64,000 nucleotides of DNA from an uncultured Bacillota bacterium (GCA_949290865.1 CASETM010000056.1:1-64000), one strand, 5' to 3'; positions 42,970-50,850 are shown, counted from the first letter of the stretch. Notes: a model not told the origin generated them from the letters alone. Program-made: numbers and translations.

Positions 42970-43298
42970 TTTTCTTCACCTCCGTATGGTTCAGGCAATG
43001 GCATCCATGCGAGAACTTTGACATTAACTCCGGATATTCCTCCCCAGCATCCTCTGCATTGCCATCCGATCCCATAATCTTGATACATGCAGTTGTAATT
43101 TCCAAATCTAAAATATTCATACCAGCAGAGAACTGTTTTTCCATCTTCTGGTAAAGCTTTATCAACCGGAATCCATTTGTCTAGCTTTGGTTGTTTTTCA
43201 ACCAATGCAATAATGTTATCAATAGAACATGGTACTCCTAGATCCTCTTTTTCCTTCATATGTTCCAAATCCCTGATTAATTGAATCTCATTGATCAT
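42966..43298 (-). CDS. DUF551-like phage protein
   Basis: 110-aa protein with the DUF551 features KWIPVDKALPEDGKTVLCWY and VLAWMPLPEPY near the C-terminus. DUF551 proteins are small, widespread in phages and of unknown role. The ATG at 43,298 follows AAGGAGTGGGAGA and lies in the overlap with the next gene upstream; a longer start at 43,349 is less likely. Confidence 0.7.
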   Translation of the reverse strand: MINEIQLIRDLEHMKEKEDLGVPCSIDNIIALVEKQPKLDKWIPVDKALPEDGKTVLCWYEYFRFGNYNCMYQDYGIGWQCRGCWGGISGVNVKVLAWMPLPEPYGGEEK

Positions 43299-43593
43299 TC
43301 TCCCACTCCTTTCGATAACATTCCTCGCACACGCTGTATCCCACTTCATTGTCCTGTGGCATTTGGAAAATTTGATTTACTACATAAAAAATAGGTTCAA
43401 CATTAAATTCCGCTATTTTGATTTTTTCACAAATCATATCCAATACCTTAATAGCTTTCTCTTCTGTGGAATAAGCCCCTAAATCAAAACCTCTTCCCGT
43501 ACGTATACACCAACCTTTTGATCGTCTAGTCACATATATCTCCTTTACACTAACTAATGTTTTTCCATCCTGGCTTCTTATCCATATTCCCAT
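43288..43593 (-). CDS. small phage protein, unknown (101 aa)
   Basis: 101-aa protein with an N-terminal beta hairpin (WIRSQDGKTLVSVKEIYV), a YSTEEKAIKVLDMICEK helix and a terminal CEECYRKEWEN segment with a CxxC. The pattern (a residue-level exposure strand then a helix) recurs in phage early proteins. Function unknown. Confidence 0.6.
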   Translation of the reverse strand: MGIWIRSQDGKTLVSVKEIYVTRRSKGWCIRTGRGFDLGAYSTEEKAIKVLDMICEKIKIAEFNVEPIFYVVNQIFQMPQDNEVGYSVCEECYRKEWENDQ

Positions 43594-43615
43594 TATCCTA
43601 TCACCTCTTCATACC

Positions 43616-43813
43616 TTAACCTTTCTTAACCATTTCATCTTCTATCGTCTGTAGTTTGTATCTCAGTATCTTTACTTCTTTTTCTAGTTTCCTGTTTTTA
43701 AGAAGATACTTTTGAGCTGTTTCTCGATATCGATTTCTTTCAATCATGAGCGGAAAGTAATGTTTTTCCGCCCACGCAATTAACATTTCTCTTAACTGAT
43801 CACACTGGCTCAT
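43616..43813 (-). CDS. small coiled-coil phage protein (65 aa)
   Basis: 65-aa helical protein with a heptad stretch (KNRKLEKEVKILRYKLQTIEDEM) split across residues 38-60, and a lysine ending. It overlaps the PRTRC-B-like gene by 4 nt. Possibly an accessory of the neighbouring module; nothing else can be said. Confidence 0.5.
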   Translation of the reverse strand: MSQCDQLREMLIAWAEKHYFPLMIERNRYRETAQKYLLKNRKLEKEVKILRYKLQTIEDEMVKKG

Positions 43814-44430
43814 ACTCTGATATCCCTCAGCTGCATATTAAGTTTTCTGAGCAGTTTGTATGGAAATTTATTTTTCTGAAGATATTCAAACCATTTGACA
43901 GTATTGCTGAATCCTTTTACACCGCTGAAATGTGAATGTGTATACTGTGTTGCAATGATCCTTTCCAACGCACCTGTATAGTCTTGATTAACTATTTTTC
44001 TGTCTGCTGATCCCATGCATATCTTGTTTCCTGAAAGCTCGTTAGGCATTGGATACTCGTATAGATCGGTATCAAGTCCTTTATATTCGATATACGAAAA
44101 TGCCTGAATGTCTTGTATCTTGTTCCCATAAAAATGCATTATGTAGATTGCGTTCGGAAAATTAATTCTGTAGCTTCCGGTATCTATGTACGTAACAATT
44201 TTCCTGCATTCAGGCTGATTAATGACAACGTAATTTCTTCCTACGCCAATGATCTGGTGATCCAATAGCACCATGTCTTTTTTTTCGTCGTCATACTTCA
44301 TCCCTTCCTGGATCAGCAGATCCATAAGCTTATTTAATGAAATGTTCTTGAAAATGACTTCACCATTACTTTTAGAACAGATCTGTACATCTTTGTTGCT
44401 GCTGTCAAATTTAACGATTATCTGTGTCAT
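43810..44430 (-). CDS. PRTRC-B-like protein (E2/UBC-like fold)
   Basis: 206-aa protein resembling PRTRC system protein B, whose fold has been related to E2 conjugating enzymes (Prok-E2 type D). Visible are FPNAIYIMHFYG, DTDLYEYPMPNEL and NKICMGSAD (about 135-143), matching the family's fP...Ly..Pf.N...G.vC.G pattern; the cysteine in KIC may be the acceptor. It overlaps the next gene by 4 nt (ATGA). Part of the ubiquitin-like module with 44,427, 45,211 and 45,879. Confidence 0.72.
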   Translation of the reverse strand: MTQIIVKFDSSNKDVQICSKSNGEVIFKNISLNKLMDLLIQEGMKYDDEKKDMVLLDHQIIGVGRNYVVINQPECRKIVTYIDTGSYRINFPNAIYIMHFYGNKIQDIQAFSYIEYKGLDTDLYEYPMPNELSGNKICMGSADRKIVNQDYTGALERIIATQYTHSHFSGVKGFSNTVKWFEYLQKNKFPYKLLRKLNMQLRDIRV

Positions 44431-45260
44431 ATGATCACCTCTTTTTCTGTGGAAAGAATACCTAAAATCTTGCTGATAATTCCTGATTCATCAGTTATCA
44501 TTTCTAGTGCTTCATCCATTACAAGGGATATTCCAGGATTGAAATATCTTTTGGTATTCAGTATTTCATTCAGCTCAACAATTGCTTCACTAACGATTCC
44601 CGATTCGATATACTTTTCATAAAACCCATTTGCTTCAATGCATGCATACTGCATATAGATAAACTGACCATTACACATATAAAAATCAAACTGATCAAAA
44701 AGGTCATAAACAGTTCCTCTTTCCTGATAGTTTTTTCTAAGCATCCTTGCAAGCTTTTTGTTTTTGATCTTTAACCAGTACATTCTGAAATTAATCGTTT
44801 CCGCTGAGTATGAATCAAATTTGCCTTCGTAAAAACATTCGTATTTTGCCTGCTCATAAAATCTGTTGACCTCTTTCTTTATCTGTTCGGGAATATTTGA
44901 TGTAATATCAATAAATTCCCCTGTAATCTCGTCATACATGTATCCTAACATCGCATCCACTTCAACAAGCTCAAAATCATCCCAGTTCATAAAGCTTCCA
45001 AAGATATAATGATAGATACTGCTGTTGAACATATCATGAAATAGATGAATATTAAGACTTTCGATATCATATATGTCGTTTTCAAGTATTTCGGAAAGTT
45101 CTTCCAGATAATCCTCCAGAATATCAATTTCATCATCTGAATCCTGCTGATATCCGATCACTGTTTCAATAAATCTTTCCATGCTCGATTCAACAAATTC
45201 AGGCCCATCTTCATCTGTAAAATACTGTCTCAAATCTTCTGACAATTTGAACACCACCAT
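44427..45260 (-). CDS. unknown partner protein of the ubiquitin-like module (277 aa)
   Basis: 277-aa acidic helical protein, N-terminal third rich in Asp/Glu (DDEIDILEDYLEELSEIL), no recognised motif. It sits between the E1-like and E2-like genes, overlapping them by 50 and 4 nt, so it is translated with them. Its position and size recall PRTRC protein F, but I cannot show homology. Could be a substrate adaptor. The start may be any of ATG 45,260 or the following GTG codons. Confidence 0.6.
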   Translation of the reverse strand: MVVFKLSEDLRQYFTDEDGPEFVESSMERFIETVIGYQQDSDDEIDILEDYLEELSEILENDIYDIESLNIHLFHDMFNSSIYHYIFGSFMNWDDFELVEVDAMLGYMYDEITGEFIDITSNIPEQIKKEVNRFYEQAKYECFYEGKFDSYSAETINFRMYWLKIKNKKLARMLRKNYQERGTVYDLFDQFDFYMCNGQFIYMQYACIEANGFYEKYIESGIVSEAIVELNEILNTKRYFNPGISLVMDEALEMITDESGIISKILGILSTEKEVII

Positions 45261-45882
45261 TCAGATATCCGGAAAGAAGAGCGTTGCAGTGTTCCAGCAG
45301 TGCAACTGCCATTTTTGCATTTGTCACAAGATACTGAACATTGCCGGCTGCAGCCTGATCCTGACATGACATGTCATCAGGATGCACATCATCTTCAAGT
45401 TCATAGCACTGCCCACGCATCTTCCCCGATGTTTTTTCATGATCTTTTATGTAGATATAAACATTACCTTCATATTCACTGTTGGCAGAATCAATATACA
45501 CAGCCTCATCCAGCTGGCTGACAGTATTTTCAATCATCGTTCTTGTTTTGTCATTATCAACACATCCGATGATCACCGGTGTATATCTTCTGTATTTTTC
45601 AATATGCTGAATAAGATTTGTATCATTTGCATACTGATCGATGAACAGACATTTCATTGAATAAAGAGAATTGATTTTTCTTGAAAGTGCAATCGCCTTG
45701 TTGTCACCTATATCCTGTTCCTGATAGCCCTGTCTGATTATGTTTTTCTTTTCAACAACGTCATTGTCTATCAGACACATACGATGACCTGTACCGATCA
45801 GAAGCTTGGCCAGATCTCTGGCAAGCAGAGACCCGGTCCCACCAACTCCAATGACATAAAACATGAATCGCATAATCATCAT
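45211..45882 (-). CDS. ThiF/E1-like ubiquitin-activating protein (PRTRC ThiF family)
   Basis: 223-aa E1-like adenylyltransferase. The Rossmann core starts at once with IGVGGTGS (11-18), then LIDNDVVEKKNIIRQ (37-51) with aspartate and arginine of the ATP site, and IGDNKA (58-63). VIIGCVDNDKTR and a C-terminal helix follow. It would adenylate the C-terminal glycine of the Ubl encoded just upstream, with which it overlaps by ATGA. No separate Cys domain is seen, as in ThiF/MoeB-like members. Confidence 0.85.
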   Translation of the reverse strand: MMIMRFMFYVIGVGGTGSLLARDLAKLLIGTGHRMCLIDNDVVEKKNIIRQGYQEQDIGDNKAIALSRKINSLYSMKCLFIDQYANDTNLIQHIEKYRRYTPVIIGCVDNDKTRTMIENTVSQLDEAVYIDSANSEYEGNVYIYIKDHEKTSGKMRGQCYELEDDVHPDDMSCQDQAAAGNVQYLVTNAKMAVALLEHCNALLSGYLNGGVQIVRRFETVFYR

Positions 45883-46244
45883 CCCTTTTTATGCTGCCTG
45901 GCATTGGCAACCAGGATGTTGTCTTCTTCGATCATGTTGTATTCCATCTGGCCGCTGAACTCATAATGCTTGTGCTGCAGCATGATCTTTGTTATCTGAT
46001 CGGCATCGTATTCCTTATCTTCTTCAAATCCATAATTGCTGATATCTACCTGATGCCCTTCGGTATACATTCCAAAAGGGTATTTGTATGTTTTTAGTGA
46101 TGTAGTGTCTTTTTTATCAGCATTCTTTTTGTTTTCTTTCTTTTTGCTTTCCTTTTTTTCAGCAGCTTTTTTATCTGCTTTTTTAGGTTCATCTTTCTTA
46201 TCTTCTTTTTTTGGCTCTTCTTCGAGCAGATCCCATAAACCCAT
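45879..46244 (-). CDS. ubiquitin-like protein (PRTRC-C-like) with Lys/Glu-rich tail domain
   Basis: 121 aa. A charged, low-complexity N-terminus (about 8-48, KKxEKK repeats) leads to a 70-residue domain (TYKYPFGMYTEGHQVDI, YGFEEDKEYDADQITK, HYEFSGQMEYN) like PRTRC protein C, a ubiquitin-like fold, ending in a C-terminal glycine (QHKKG). The ATG at 46,244 has AGGAGG seven bases upstream. A C-terminal Gly is what an E1 activates; the partner E1 follows with an ATGA overlap. Confidence 0.75.
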   Translation of the reverse strand: MGLWDLLEEEPKKEDKKDEPKKADKKAAEKKESKKKENKKNADKKDTTSLKTYKYPFGMYTEGHQVDISNYGFEEDKEYDADQITKIMLQHKHYEFSGQMEYNMIEEDNILVANARQHKKG

Positions 46245-46260
46245 ATCATTTCCTCCTGTT

Positions 46261-46677
46261 CTACTTTGACTGCATTCGTTCACCTATTTCTTCAATACAG
46301 ACGATCAGTCTATCCTCTTCAGACCATTTTTTTATGACTCCGATCTGAACGACCTGTGTATCATCGTAATAGGCAACTTTATTGAGTGCATCAAGCACAA
46401 TCTTCTGTATATTATCGATATCTGGTTTTTTGGTGCATTTTATCATGTCATCCAGCATCATCTGTTTCCTTTTCTTGGATGCTGATTTTGCAACCCTGCA
46501 GTAAACCAGTATCTTGACTTTTAATGCCTTTGAAGAACAGTGATCATACCTGTTTCTGTATGCTCTGGCTATTGCCTTTTCATAACGTTCTGTTTTTTCT
46601 GGTGTATATGTATGTCCTGTTCTTGTAAATCTTGGTCTCCCTTTTCCGATTACCGGTCCCACAAGAGAAAAACTCAT
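46261..46677 (-). CDS. rusA: RusA-like Holliday junction resolvase
   Basis: 138-aa RusA-family endonuclease: GKGRPRFTRTG near the start, TKKPDIDNIQKIVLDALN with the catalytic aspartates, and YYDDTQVVQIG. It should resolve recombination intermediates before packaging. The start at 46,677 aligns with the family's N-terminus; an upstream ATG at 46,731 is possible and lies inside the next gene. RuvC-like resolvase at 49,258 is a second one. Confidence 0.85.
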   Translation of the reverse strand: MSFSLVGPVIGKGRPRFTRTGHTYTPEKTERYEKAIARAYRNRYDHCSSKALKVKILVYCRVAKSASKKRKQMMLDDMIKCTKKPDIDNIQKIVLDALNKVAYYDDTQVVQIGVIKKWSEEDRLIVCIEEIGERMQSK

Positions 46678-46690
46678 TTCTCTGTAGTCA

Positions 46691-47332
46691 CTACATTGAC
46701 ATTGGATCGATGTCTTCGAAATCTGTGTCATTGATGATATCCTCTACTTCATCAAAATCATTTTCAGCTGATTCACTGATATTGAGGTCCATCGACATCT
46801 GAGACTGCAGTTCTGTTTCATGTCCACTGTTATCAAACATGATGACCGTATGATGCTCTACATCATGATCGATAAAGGTACTGTCAAGAGTGATGATCTT
46901 ATCGCATTTACGTACCGTAACCTCTTTGAATCGGTTGAAATATTTAAGATTGCTGTCTTTCAGCATCAGATTGGTTAGAAGCGTCATCTTTGCCAGCTGA
47001 CAAATATCAAATTTGCTGAAATCATATACATACTGTGAACACTGATAATCATTTCCGATATCTTCAATATCAGCAGGAAGTGTCGTCAGATCATCCGGTT
47101 CCAGGATAAATTCACCACTTGGCTGCAGTGATAGAGAATACTCCATTCGTCCAAAGGAATATTCCATCCCCACTCTCACATTGCTTTTCTGTGTATAGAA
47201 TCCTTTTGCATCTGCTGCTTTGAAATAAAGCATACTTTCATAACCGTAAATTTTTACCACTGAACTTTTTCCGATTTCAAAAACAGTTTTCAGAAACAGA
47301 TAAAGTCCGGTCTCTTCTTTTGTAATTTTCAT
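46691..47332 (-). CDS. early protein, unknown, with IDPMSM C-terminal tip
   Basis: 213-aa protein with an alternating beta pattern (YGYESMLYFKAADAKGFYTQ, RMEYSLSLQPSGEFIL) that could be a clamp-like or single-domain beta fold, and an acidic C-terminal tail (about 180-213) ending DFEDIDPMSM. The Bet recombinase at 51,180 ends in PEIDPMSI, so both may dock on one partner. It overlaps RusA's possible longer start. Sits between SSB and RusA. Confidence 0.6.
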   Translation of the reverse strand: MKITKEETGLYLFLKTVFEIGKSSVVKIYGYESMLYFKAADAKGFYTQKSNVRVGMEYSFGRMEYSLSLQPSGEFILEPDDLTTLPADIEDIGNDYQCSQYVYDFSKFDICQLAKMTLLTNLMLKDSNLKYFNRFKEVTVRKCDKIITLDSTFIDHDVEHHTVIMFDNSGHETELQSQMSMDLNISESAENDFDEVEDIINDTDFEDIDPMSM

Positions 47333-47343
47333 CTTTTCACCTC

Positions 47344-47808
47344 TTAAAACTGAATATCATCTTCCATGATGTTGAAGCTGCTCGGTTCATTCATTCCCAT
47401 ACTTCCCATTGGATCAGATTCAGCTGTCATCGTTGTCATTGACTGCGTATATGATGGCTCTGTATACTGCGGTATATGCTGTCCTTGGCTTTCTTTCTTC
47501 GATTCAAGGAACGTTACCTGACCGCATAAAACCTCTACAACGTAGACTTTCTGTCCCTGGGCATTGTCATATGTCCTCTGCTGCAAACGTCCCTCTACGC
47601 CGATCTGTGAGCCTTTAGCGCAGTATTGAGCAATGACCTCTGCCGTTTTGTTCCAAGCTACACACGGAAAGAAATCAGCCTGCTGATCTTCTTTGTTGTT
47701 TCTTCTGTTAACAGCGAGGTTGAAAGATATAACTTTCTTCCCGCTGTTTGTTTCTTTTAGTTCAGGATCTTTCGTTAATCGCCCTGACAATACAACTGTG
47801 TTAATCAT
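47344..47808 (-). CDS. ssb: single-stranded DNA-binding protein
   Basis: 154-aa SSB: OB fold (1-105) with LSGRLTKDPEL, FNLAVNR, FFPCVAW and GRLQQRTYD, a Gln/Ser/Met-rich linker and the acidic tip EDDIQF that binds replication and repair partners. RBS upstream is weak, AAAAGAAAATG. Covers ssDNA in the Bet/YqaJ recombination and replication module. Confidence 0.93.
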   Translation of the reverse strand: MINTVVLSGRLTKDPELKETNSGKKVISFNLAVNRRNNKEDQQADFFPCVAWNKTAEVIAQYCAKGSQIGVEGRLQQRTYDNAQGQKVYVVEVLCGQVTFLESKKESQGQHIPQYTEPSYTQSMTTMTAESDPMGSMGMNEPSSFNIMEDDIQF

Positions 47809-47822
47809 TTTCTTTTACCCCT

Positions 47823-47984
47823 TTACATGTGTAAATAAATTTCAGCAACAACAATGAATAAAACATAAATCCATAAAGGCCATAAAACCCATAGCCATGA
47901 CCATTTAATAAAACCAATCAATTTAAGTGTTATAAAAACTACCTGTAAAAGTCCTAAAAAAGAAATCCCACCATCATTATTCAT
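47823..47984 (-). CDS. small two-TM phage membrane protein (53 aa)
   Basis: 53-aa frame (MNNDGGISFLGLLQVVF...VAEIYLHM) with GGAGGT eight bases before the ATG. Two hydrophobic segments separated by FIKWSWLWVLWPLW, a Trp-rich pattern seen in small phage proteins often called Fragile-X-F-associated-like. It overlaps the previous gene by 8 nt. Role unknown; may act at the membrane. Confidence 0.65.
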   Translation of the reverse strand: MNNDGGISFLGLLQVVFITLKLIGFIKWSWLWVLWPLWIYVLFIVVAEIYLHM

Positions 47985-48264
47985 ACTTAATTACCTCCGA
48001 TTTTCTTATTTCCATCAAAATATCTTTCATTTCAGCATTTATTCTTCTAAATTCTTTCAATACATCACACAAAGGCAACGCTTTTGCGACACATTCTTTT
48101 TGTCTTTGCTGCATGATGTATTCAATGCAGCGGGTTATATCTCTTGGATAAATCAGGGATTTAAACGTTTCTTTTCCCTCTTCGTTTACCGATTTTTTCA
48201 AAACTGTATAGCTTCTGCTATCAGCATCGATATAGTATTCTTCATCAACCTTGATCATCTTCAA
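47977..48264 (-). CDS. DUF5405-like phage protein
   Basis: 95-aa protein: VDEEYYIDADSRSYTVLKK, then IYPRDITRCIEYIMQQRQKE, resembling small phage proteins of the DUF5405 type. No enzyme motif. It overlaps its neighbours (8 nt behind, 20 nt ahead). Function unknown. Confidence 0.6.
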   Translation of the reverse strand: MKMIKVDEEYYIDADSRSYTVLKKSVNEEGKETFKSLIYPRDITRCIEYIMQQRQKECVAKALPLCDVLKEFRRINAEMKDILMEIRKSEVIKYE

Positions 48265-48769
48265 ACCCCCACTTCTCCCAATACTCTTTCGGAGCTATTG
48301 TCTTTTCAGCTAGTTTTTCACAAACCTTTTTATAGGCTTTTTTGTATCTTTTTTCGGCATCGGCACATCCCTCCGCAAAGCCATAATCAAACCCTGCTTT
48401 TAAACCATCATCAAAACCATTTTTATACAGTCTTTCATCGATAGATGGTTTAATATTTTCAATTTCATCTTCAAACAGATTTAATGGGTATGTTGGCAAA
48501 GGCCCTATCTCAATTTCATCTTCGCAAAAGCGGATAAAAGGCTGTTTTTCTTTCTGTTTACGAAGTTTTTTTTGCATTGCTAAAGCTTTATCATAGCTCG
48601 TCGAAACATAAGCGAGGTGTGCGCTTAATTCGTTTGATTTATAATGTCTTGAAATTCCGTCCACACCATTAGGAATATAAATTTCAAATGAATCAGTTTT
48701 TAAAAATCTTTTCACCTTAACCAGTTTCAAACCCTTTGTAACTCCATACATACAGTTAATTCTGCTCAT
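48245..48769 (-). CDS. phage early protein, unknown (174 aa)
   Basis: 174-aa protein. N-terminal part lists KGLKLVKVKRFLKTDSFEIY; the C-terminal part contains a glycine-zipper-like stretch (NGFDDGLKAGFDYGFAEG) and a basic helix (KKAYKKVCEKLAEK). The ATG at 48,769 is preceded by GGGGTG, whose TGA is the stop of the upstream gene. No family recognised. Confidence 0.55.
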   Translation of the reverse strand: MSRINCMYGVTKGLKLVKVKRFLKTDSFEIYIPNGVDGISRHYKSNELSAHLAYVSTSYDKALAMQKKLRKQKEKQPFIRFCEDEIEIGPLPTYPLNLFEDEIENIKPSIDERLYKNGFDDGLKAGFDYGFAEGCADAEKRYKKAYKKVCEKLAEKTIAPKEYWEKWGFEDDQG

Positions 48770-48774
48770 TTTCA

Positions 48775-49140
48775 TCACCCCAAATCATAATCATCAAACA
48801 ACCTTTTTTCTACGAATTCATAATCGCTGTAATCTTCTGAACTCTCGCTATTCTGCAAATTGTAATATTTTACTTTTCCATTTTCGACAAGCAGGCAATC
48901 ATGCTCATCTTCTCCGATAACATGAATCAATCCGTTTGTCTTGTCTTTTACTTTCAGTTCAATAAGCTCATTTTCAGGTTTTTTGTTTTTCAAAATATTT
49001 ATGAACTCTTTTATTTCGTCATATATATGGCCATACTTCTTTTGATAAACGTCTTTAGGTATTTGTTTTCTTATAAAATCGCATTTTATCTTCATGCTTT
49101 GATTATCAAGAAATTGAATAAGCAGTTTTTCGTCAATCAT
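48775..49140 (-). CDS. phage early protein, unknown (121 aa)
   Basis: 121-aa protein: helical N-terminus (MIDEKLLIQFLDNQSMK), then a small beta unit with LIHVIGEDEHDCLLVENGKV and an acidic C-terminus. No motif recognised. It overlaps the next gene by 4 nt. Confidence 0.55.
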   Translation of the reverse strand: MIDEKLLIQFLDNQSMKIKCDFIRKQIPKDVYQKKYGHIYDEIKEFINILKNKKPENELIELKVKDKTNGLIHVIGEDEHDCLLVENGKVKYYNLQNSESSEDYSDYEFVEKRLFDDYDLG

Positions 49141-49274
49141 CTTCCTTTTCTCCTTTTGTTTTTTATTTTCTGGCTTCTTTTCGGCTGATAATAAGCACCT
49201 TGATTAGAACTCATTCTCATAGTTTTCATTACTTTTCTGTAATCGTTTAAATAATCTCTAAACCTTGGGAACAT
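49137..49274 (-). CDS. small basic phage protein (45 aa)
   Basis: 45-aa very basic frame (MFPRFRDYLNDYRKV...KNKRRKGR) with GGGAGGAAAA upstream of the ATG at 49,274. It overlaps the RuvC gene end by 17 nt and the next gene by 4. The same frame stays open to 49,496 without a ribosome site, so the short form is preferred. Probably nucleic-acid binding; function unknown. Confidence 0.55.
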   Translation of the reverse strand: MFPRFRDYLNDYRKVMKTMRMSSNQGAYYQPKRSQKIKNKRRKGR

Positions 49275-49731
49275 TTTCTTTTTCCTCCCTCTTTTCATCG
49301 TGATAGACAACAGCAACAGCGAACGCCTGCCATATATCTTTTTTGAATCCATAAAAGAATCCTTTGTTCTTTTTCGTACCGACAACGCCAAATCTGTCAA
49401 TAAGTGCCTGTCTGATGTTGCTGTCTCTAGCGCGTGTATTTTTGCATATAGAGAGCTTTTCTTCTTGACGGTATACGAATATAGGGGTAACCCCAAAACG
49501 TCGCACAGATTCGAAAAAACGACCTATATACACACATGTATCGAATACTTCTTTCCCGACTGGCATCCCGTAGCTTGCGATCATTTCGATTGCATAATCA
49601 CAATCCTGATGTTTTTCTATGATTTCAATAAGTTCTTCATTTTCGACAATGCCAAATTCAACAGGTTTTAGATCATCGTCAGTCACGACATATGCGCTCC
49701 TGATATTTCCGGGATCAATTGCAAAGATCAT
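49258..49731 (-). CDS. RuvC-like Holliday junction endonuclease
   Basis: 157-aa RNase H-fold nuclease of the phage RuvC-like group: AIDPGNIRSAYVV (5-16) with the first aspartate, YAIEMIASYGM with the glutamate, and a C-terminal KKDIWQAFAVA helix. It overlaps the zinc-ribbon gene by ATGA. The prophage thus carries two unrelated resolvases (RuvC-like and RusA-like). Confidence 0.8.
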   Translation of the reverse strand: MIFAIDPGNIRSAYVVTDDDLKPVEFGIVENEELIEIIEKHQDCDYAIEMIASYGMPVGKEVFDTCVYIGRFFESVRRFGVTPIFVYRQEEKLSICKNTRARDSNIRQALIDRFGVVGTKKNKGFFYGFKKDIWQAFAVAVVYHDEKREEKENVPKV

Positions 49732-50144
49732 TCGCTATCACTCCAATCCAACCTGTGTCCGCAGTTCCAGCAATAATTTTGATTTTCAACAGTTTCGATA
49801 AAATCTTTTTCCCTTGTAGCGAAAACCCCTATCGATGTTCGTACTCCGTTTGTAAAACTTGATGAACAGAAAGGGCATCTGATATCAACCCTTTTCATTC
49901 TTCCGCCATTACCGTAACTATCTGAATAGTATCTTTTAGATGGCTTTTGCGGTATTTCTTTATTTGATTCTCTTGTATCGTTTATCAGTTCATCAACATT
50001 TTTGATAACGTTTTCCAGCTGTTCATCAAATGACTTCCAGTTATTGTAAAGCATATGAATATAATCAATCAGATCATCTTTTGCTAATCGTTTAAGCGTG
50101 CTGTCGCTGTGTAATTTGAAATGTTTAAATTCTGCACTGTTCAT
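49728..50144 (-). CDS. zinc-ribbon phage protein
   Basis: 138-aa protein: helical N-terminus, then a zinc ribbon with CPFCSSSF and CWNCGHRL about 50 residues apart (about 90-130). The GGRMKRVDIRCPFC type of ribbon is usual in phage early proteins; nucleic-acid binding is likely. It lies between the helicase loader and RuvC. Confidence 0.65.
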   Translation of the reverse strand: MNSAEFKHFKLHSDSTLKRLAKDDLIDYIHMLYNNWKSFDEQLENVIKNVDELINDTRESNKEIPQKPSKRYYSDSYGNGGRMKRVDIRCPFCSSSFTNGVRTSIGVFATREKDFIETVENQNYCWNCGHRLDWSDSE

Positions 50145-50150
50145 TCTCTT

Positions 50151-50609
50151 TTACCTCCCTTCATATTTCCTGTACTGATTATCTGGAACAGGAATGATAA
50201 GCCTTACGTCATTCCTGCTTCTTGTGTATTCCTGATGATATGCCCTGATCATGTCTTTATCGTAATTGCACTTCTTAAACAGCTTGGAATAACTGCTTGC
50301 AATTTCTTTCGATTCAAACCTGAAAGGAAAATTACCATATCCTGGATCATCAAATTTTATAACTACCGTGTTCGGTTCAATTTTCATGATTTCATAGACT
50401 GATATATGAGAAATAATTTCTCCCAGGGAGGGAGCGAATGGTTTTCTTTTTGCAAAAGTGATTATTCCATTCTTGACCTGATCATATGTATAGTCCTCAA
50501 ACATTTCAAACCACAGGTTTATAATCTCAGGATCATTTTCATTCAATTTGGATTGTGGATTTATGTTTTTGTAAAATTTCATGATTTTACCAATTTCCGT
50601 TTTTTCCAA
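50151..50609 (-). CDS. replicative helicase loader/inhibitor (G39P-like)
   Basis: 152-aa protein whose N-terminal half (EIINLWFEMFEDYTYDQVKN, FAPSLGEII) fits the G39P-type helicase loader family, which delivers the host DnaB/DnaC helicase to the initiator at the origin. It directly follows the iteron region and the initiator, a typical replication module. The C-terminal half is unassigned. Confidence 0.72.
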   Translation of the reverse strand: MEKTEIGKIMKFYKNINPQSKLNENDPEIINLWFEMFEDYTYDQVKNGIITFAKRKPFAPSLGEIISHISVYEIMKIEPNTVVIKFDDPGYGNFPFRFESKEIASSYSKLFKKCNYDKDMIRAYHQEYTRSRNDVRLIIPVPDNQYRKYEGR

Positions 50610-50710
50610 AATTTAAGACTCCTTTCTTAAAATGGCGGGGGCGCTATATAAAACTAAAAACTTCTGCAATCCTATCTTTCTAAATGTAGGTACTAGATTA
50701 ACACGTCCCC

Positions 50711-50750
50711 CGTTCTTATACGTTCTTATACGTTCTTATACGTTCTTATA
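50711..50750. repeat. four tandem 10-bp repeats near the phage origin
   Basis: CGTTCTTATA is repeated four times without change, followed by TATAAGG. It lies 14 bp from the iteron block, in AT-rich sequence. It could be the unwinding element or a binding site of the phage origin. Confidence 0.75.
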
Positions 50751-50763
50751 TATAAGGATGAAT

Positions 50764-50850
50764 TGTTCATATCGTGCACATTAAATGTTCATTTCGTGAC
50801 ACCAAATGTTCATATCGTGCACATTAAATGTTCATTTCATGCACATTTAA
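50764..50850. repeat. four origin iterons behind the initiator gene
   Basis: Four direct repeats start at 50,764, 50,786, 50,807 and 50,829 (spacing 22, 21, 22): TGTTCATATCGTGCACA twice and TGTTCATTTC(G/A)TG variants twice. They begin at the stop codon of the winged-helix initiator. The regular spacing of two helical turns fits initiator binding. They are too short and too regular for a CRISPR array. Confidence 0.75.

Noticed and set aside
42935-43165. 76-codon leftward frame across two phage genes
   Set aside because: It is out of frame within the DUF551-like gene and has no ribosome site.
49275-49496. Longer form of the 45-aa basic protein
   Set aside because: The extra 74 codons lie out of frame inside the RuvC-like gene, and the strong ribosome site is at 49,274.
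50711-50850. Possible CRISPR array
   Set aside because: Repeat units are 10 bp and about 22 bp without unique spacers of 30 bp and there are no cas genes; they fit an origin.
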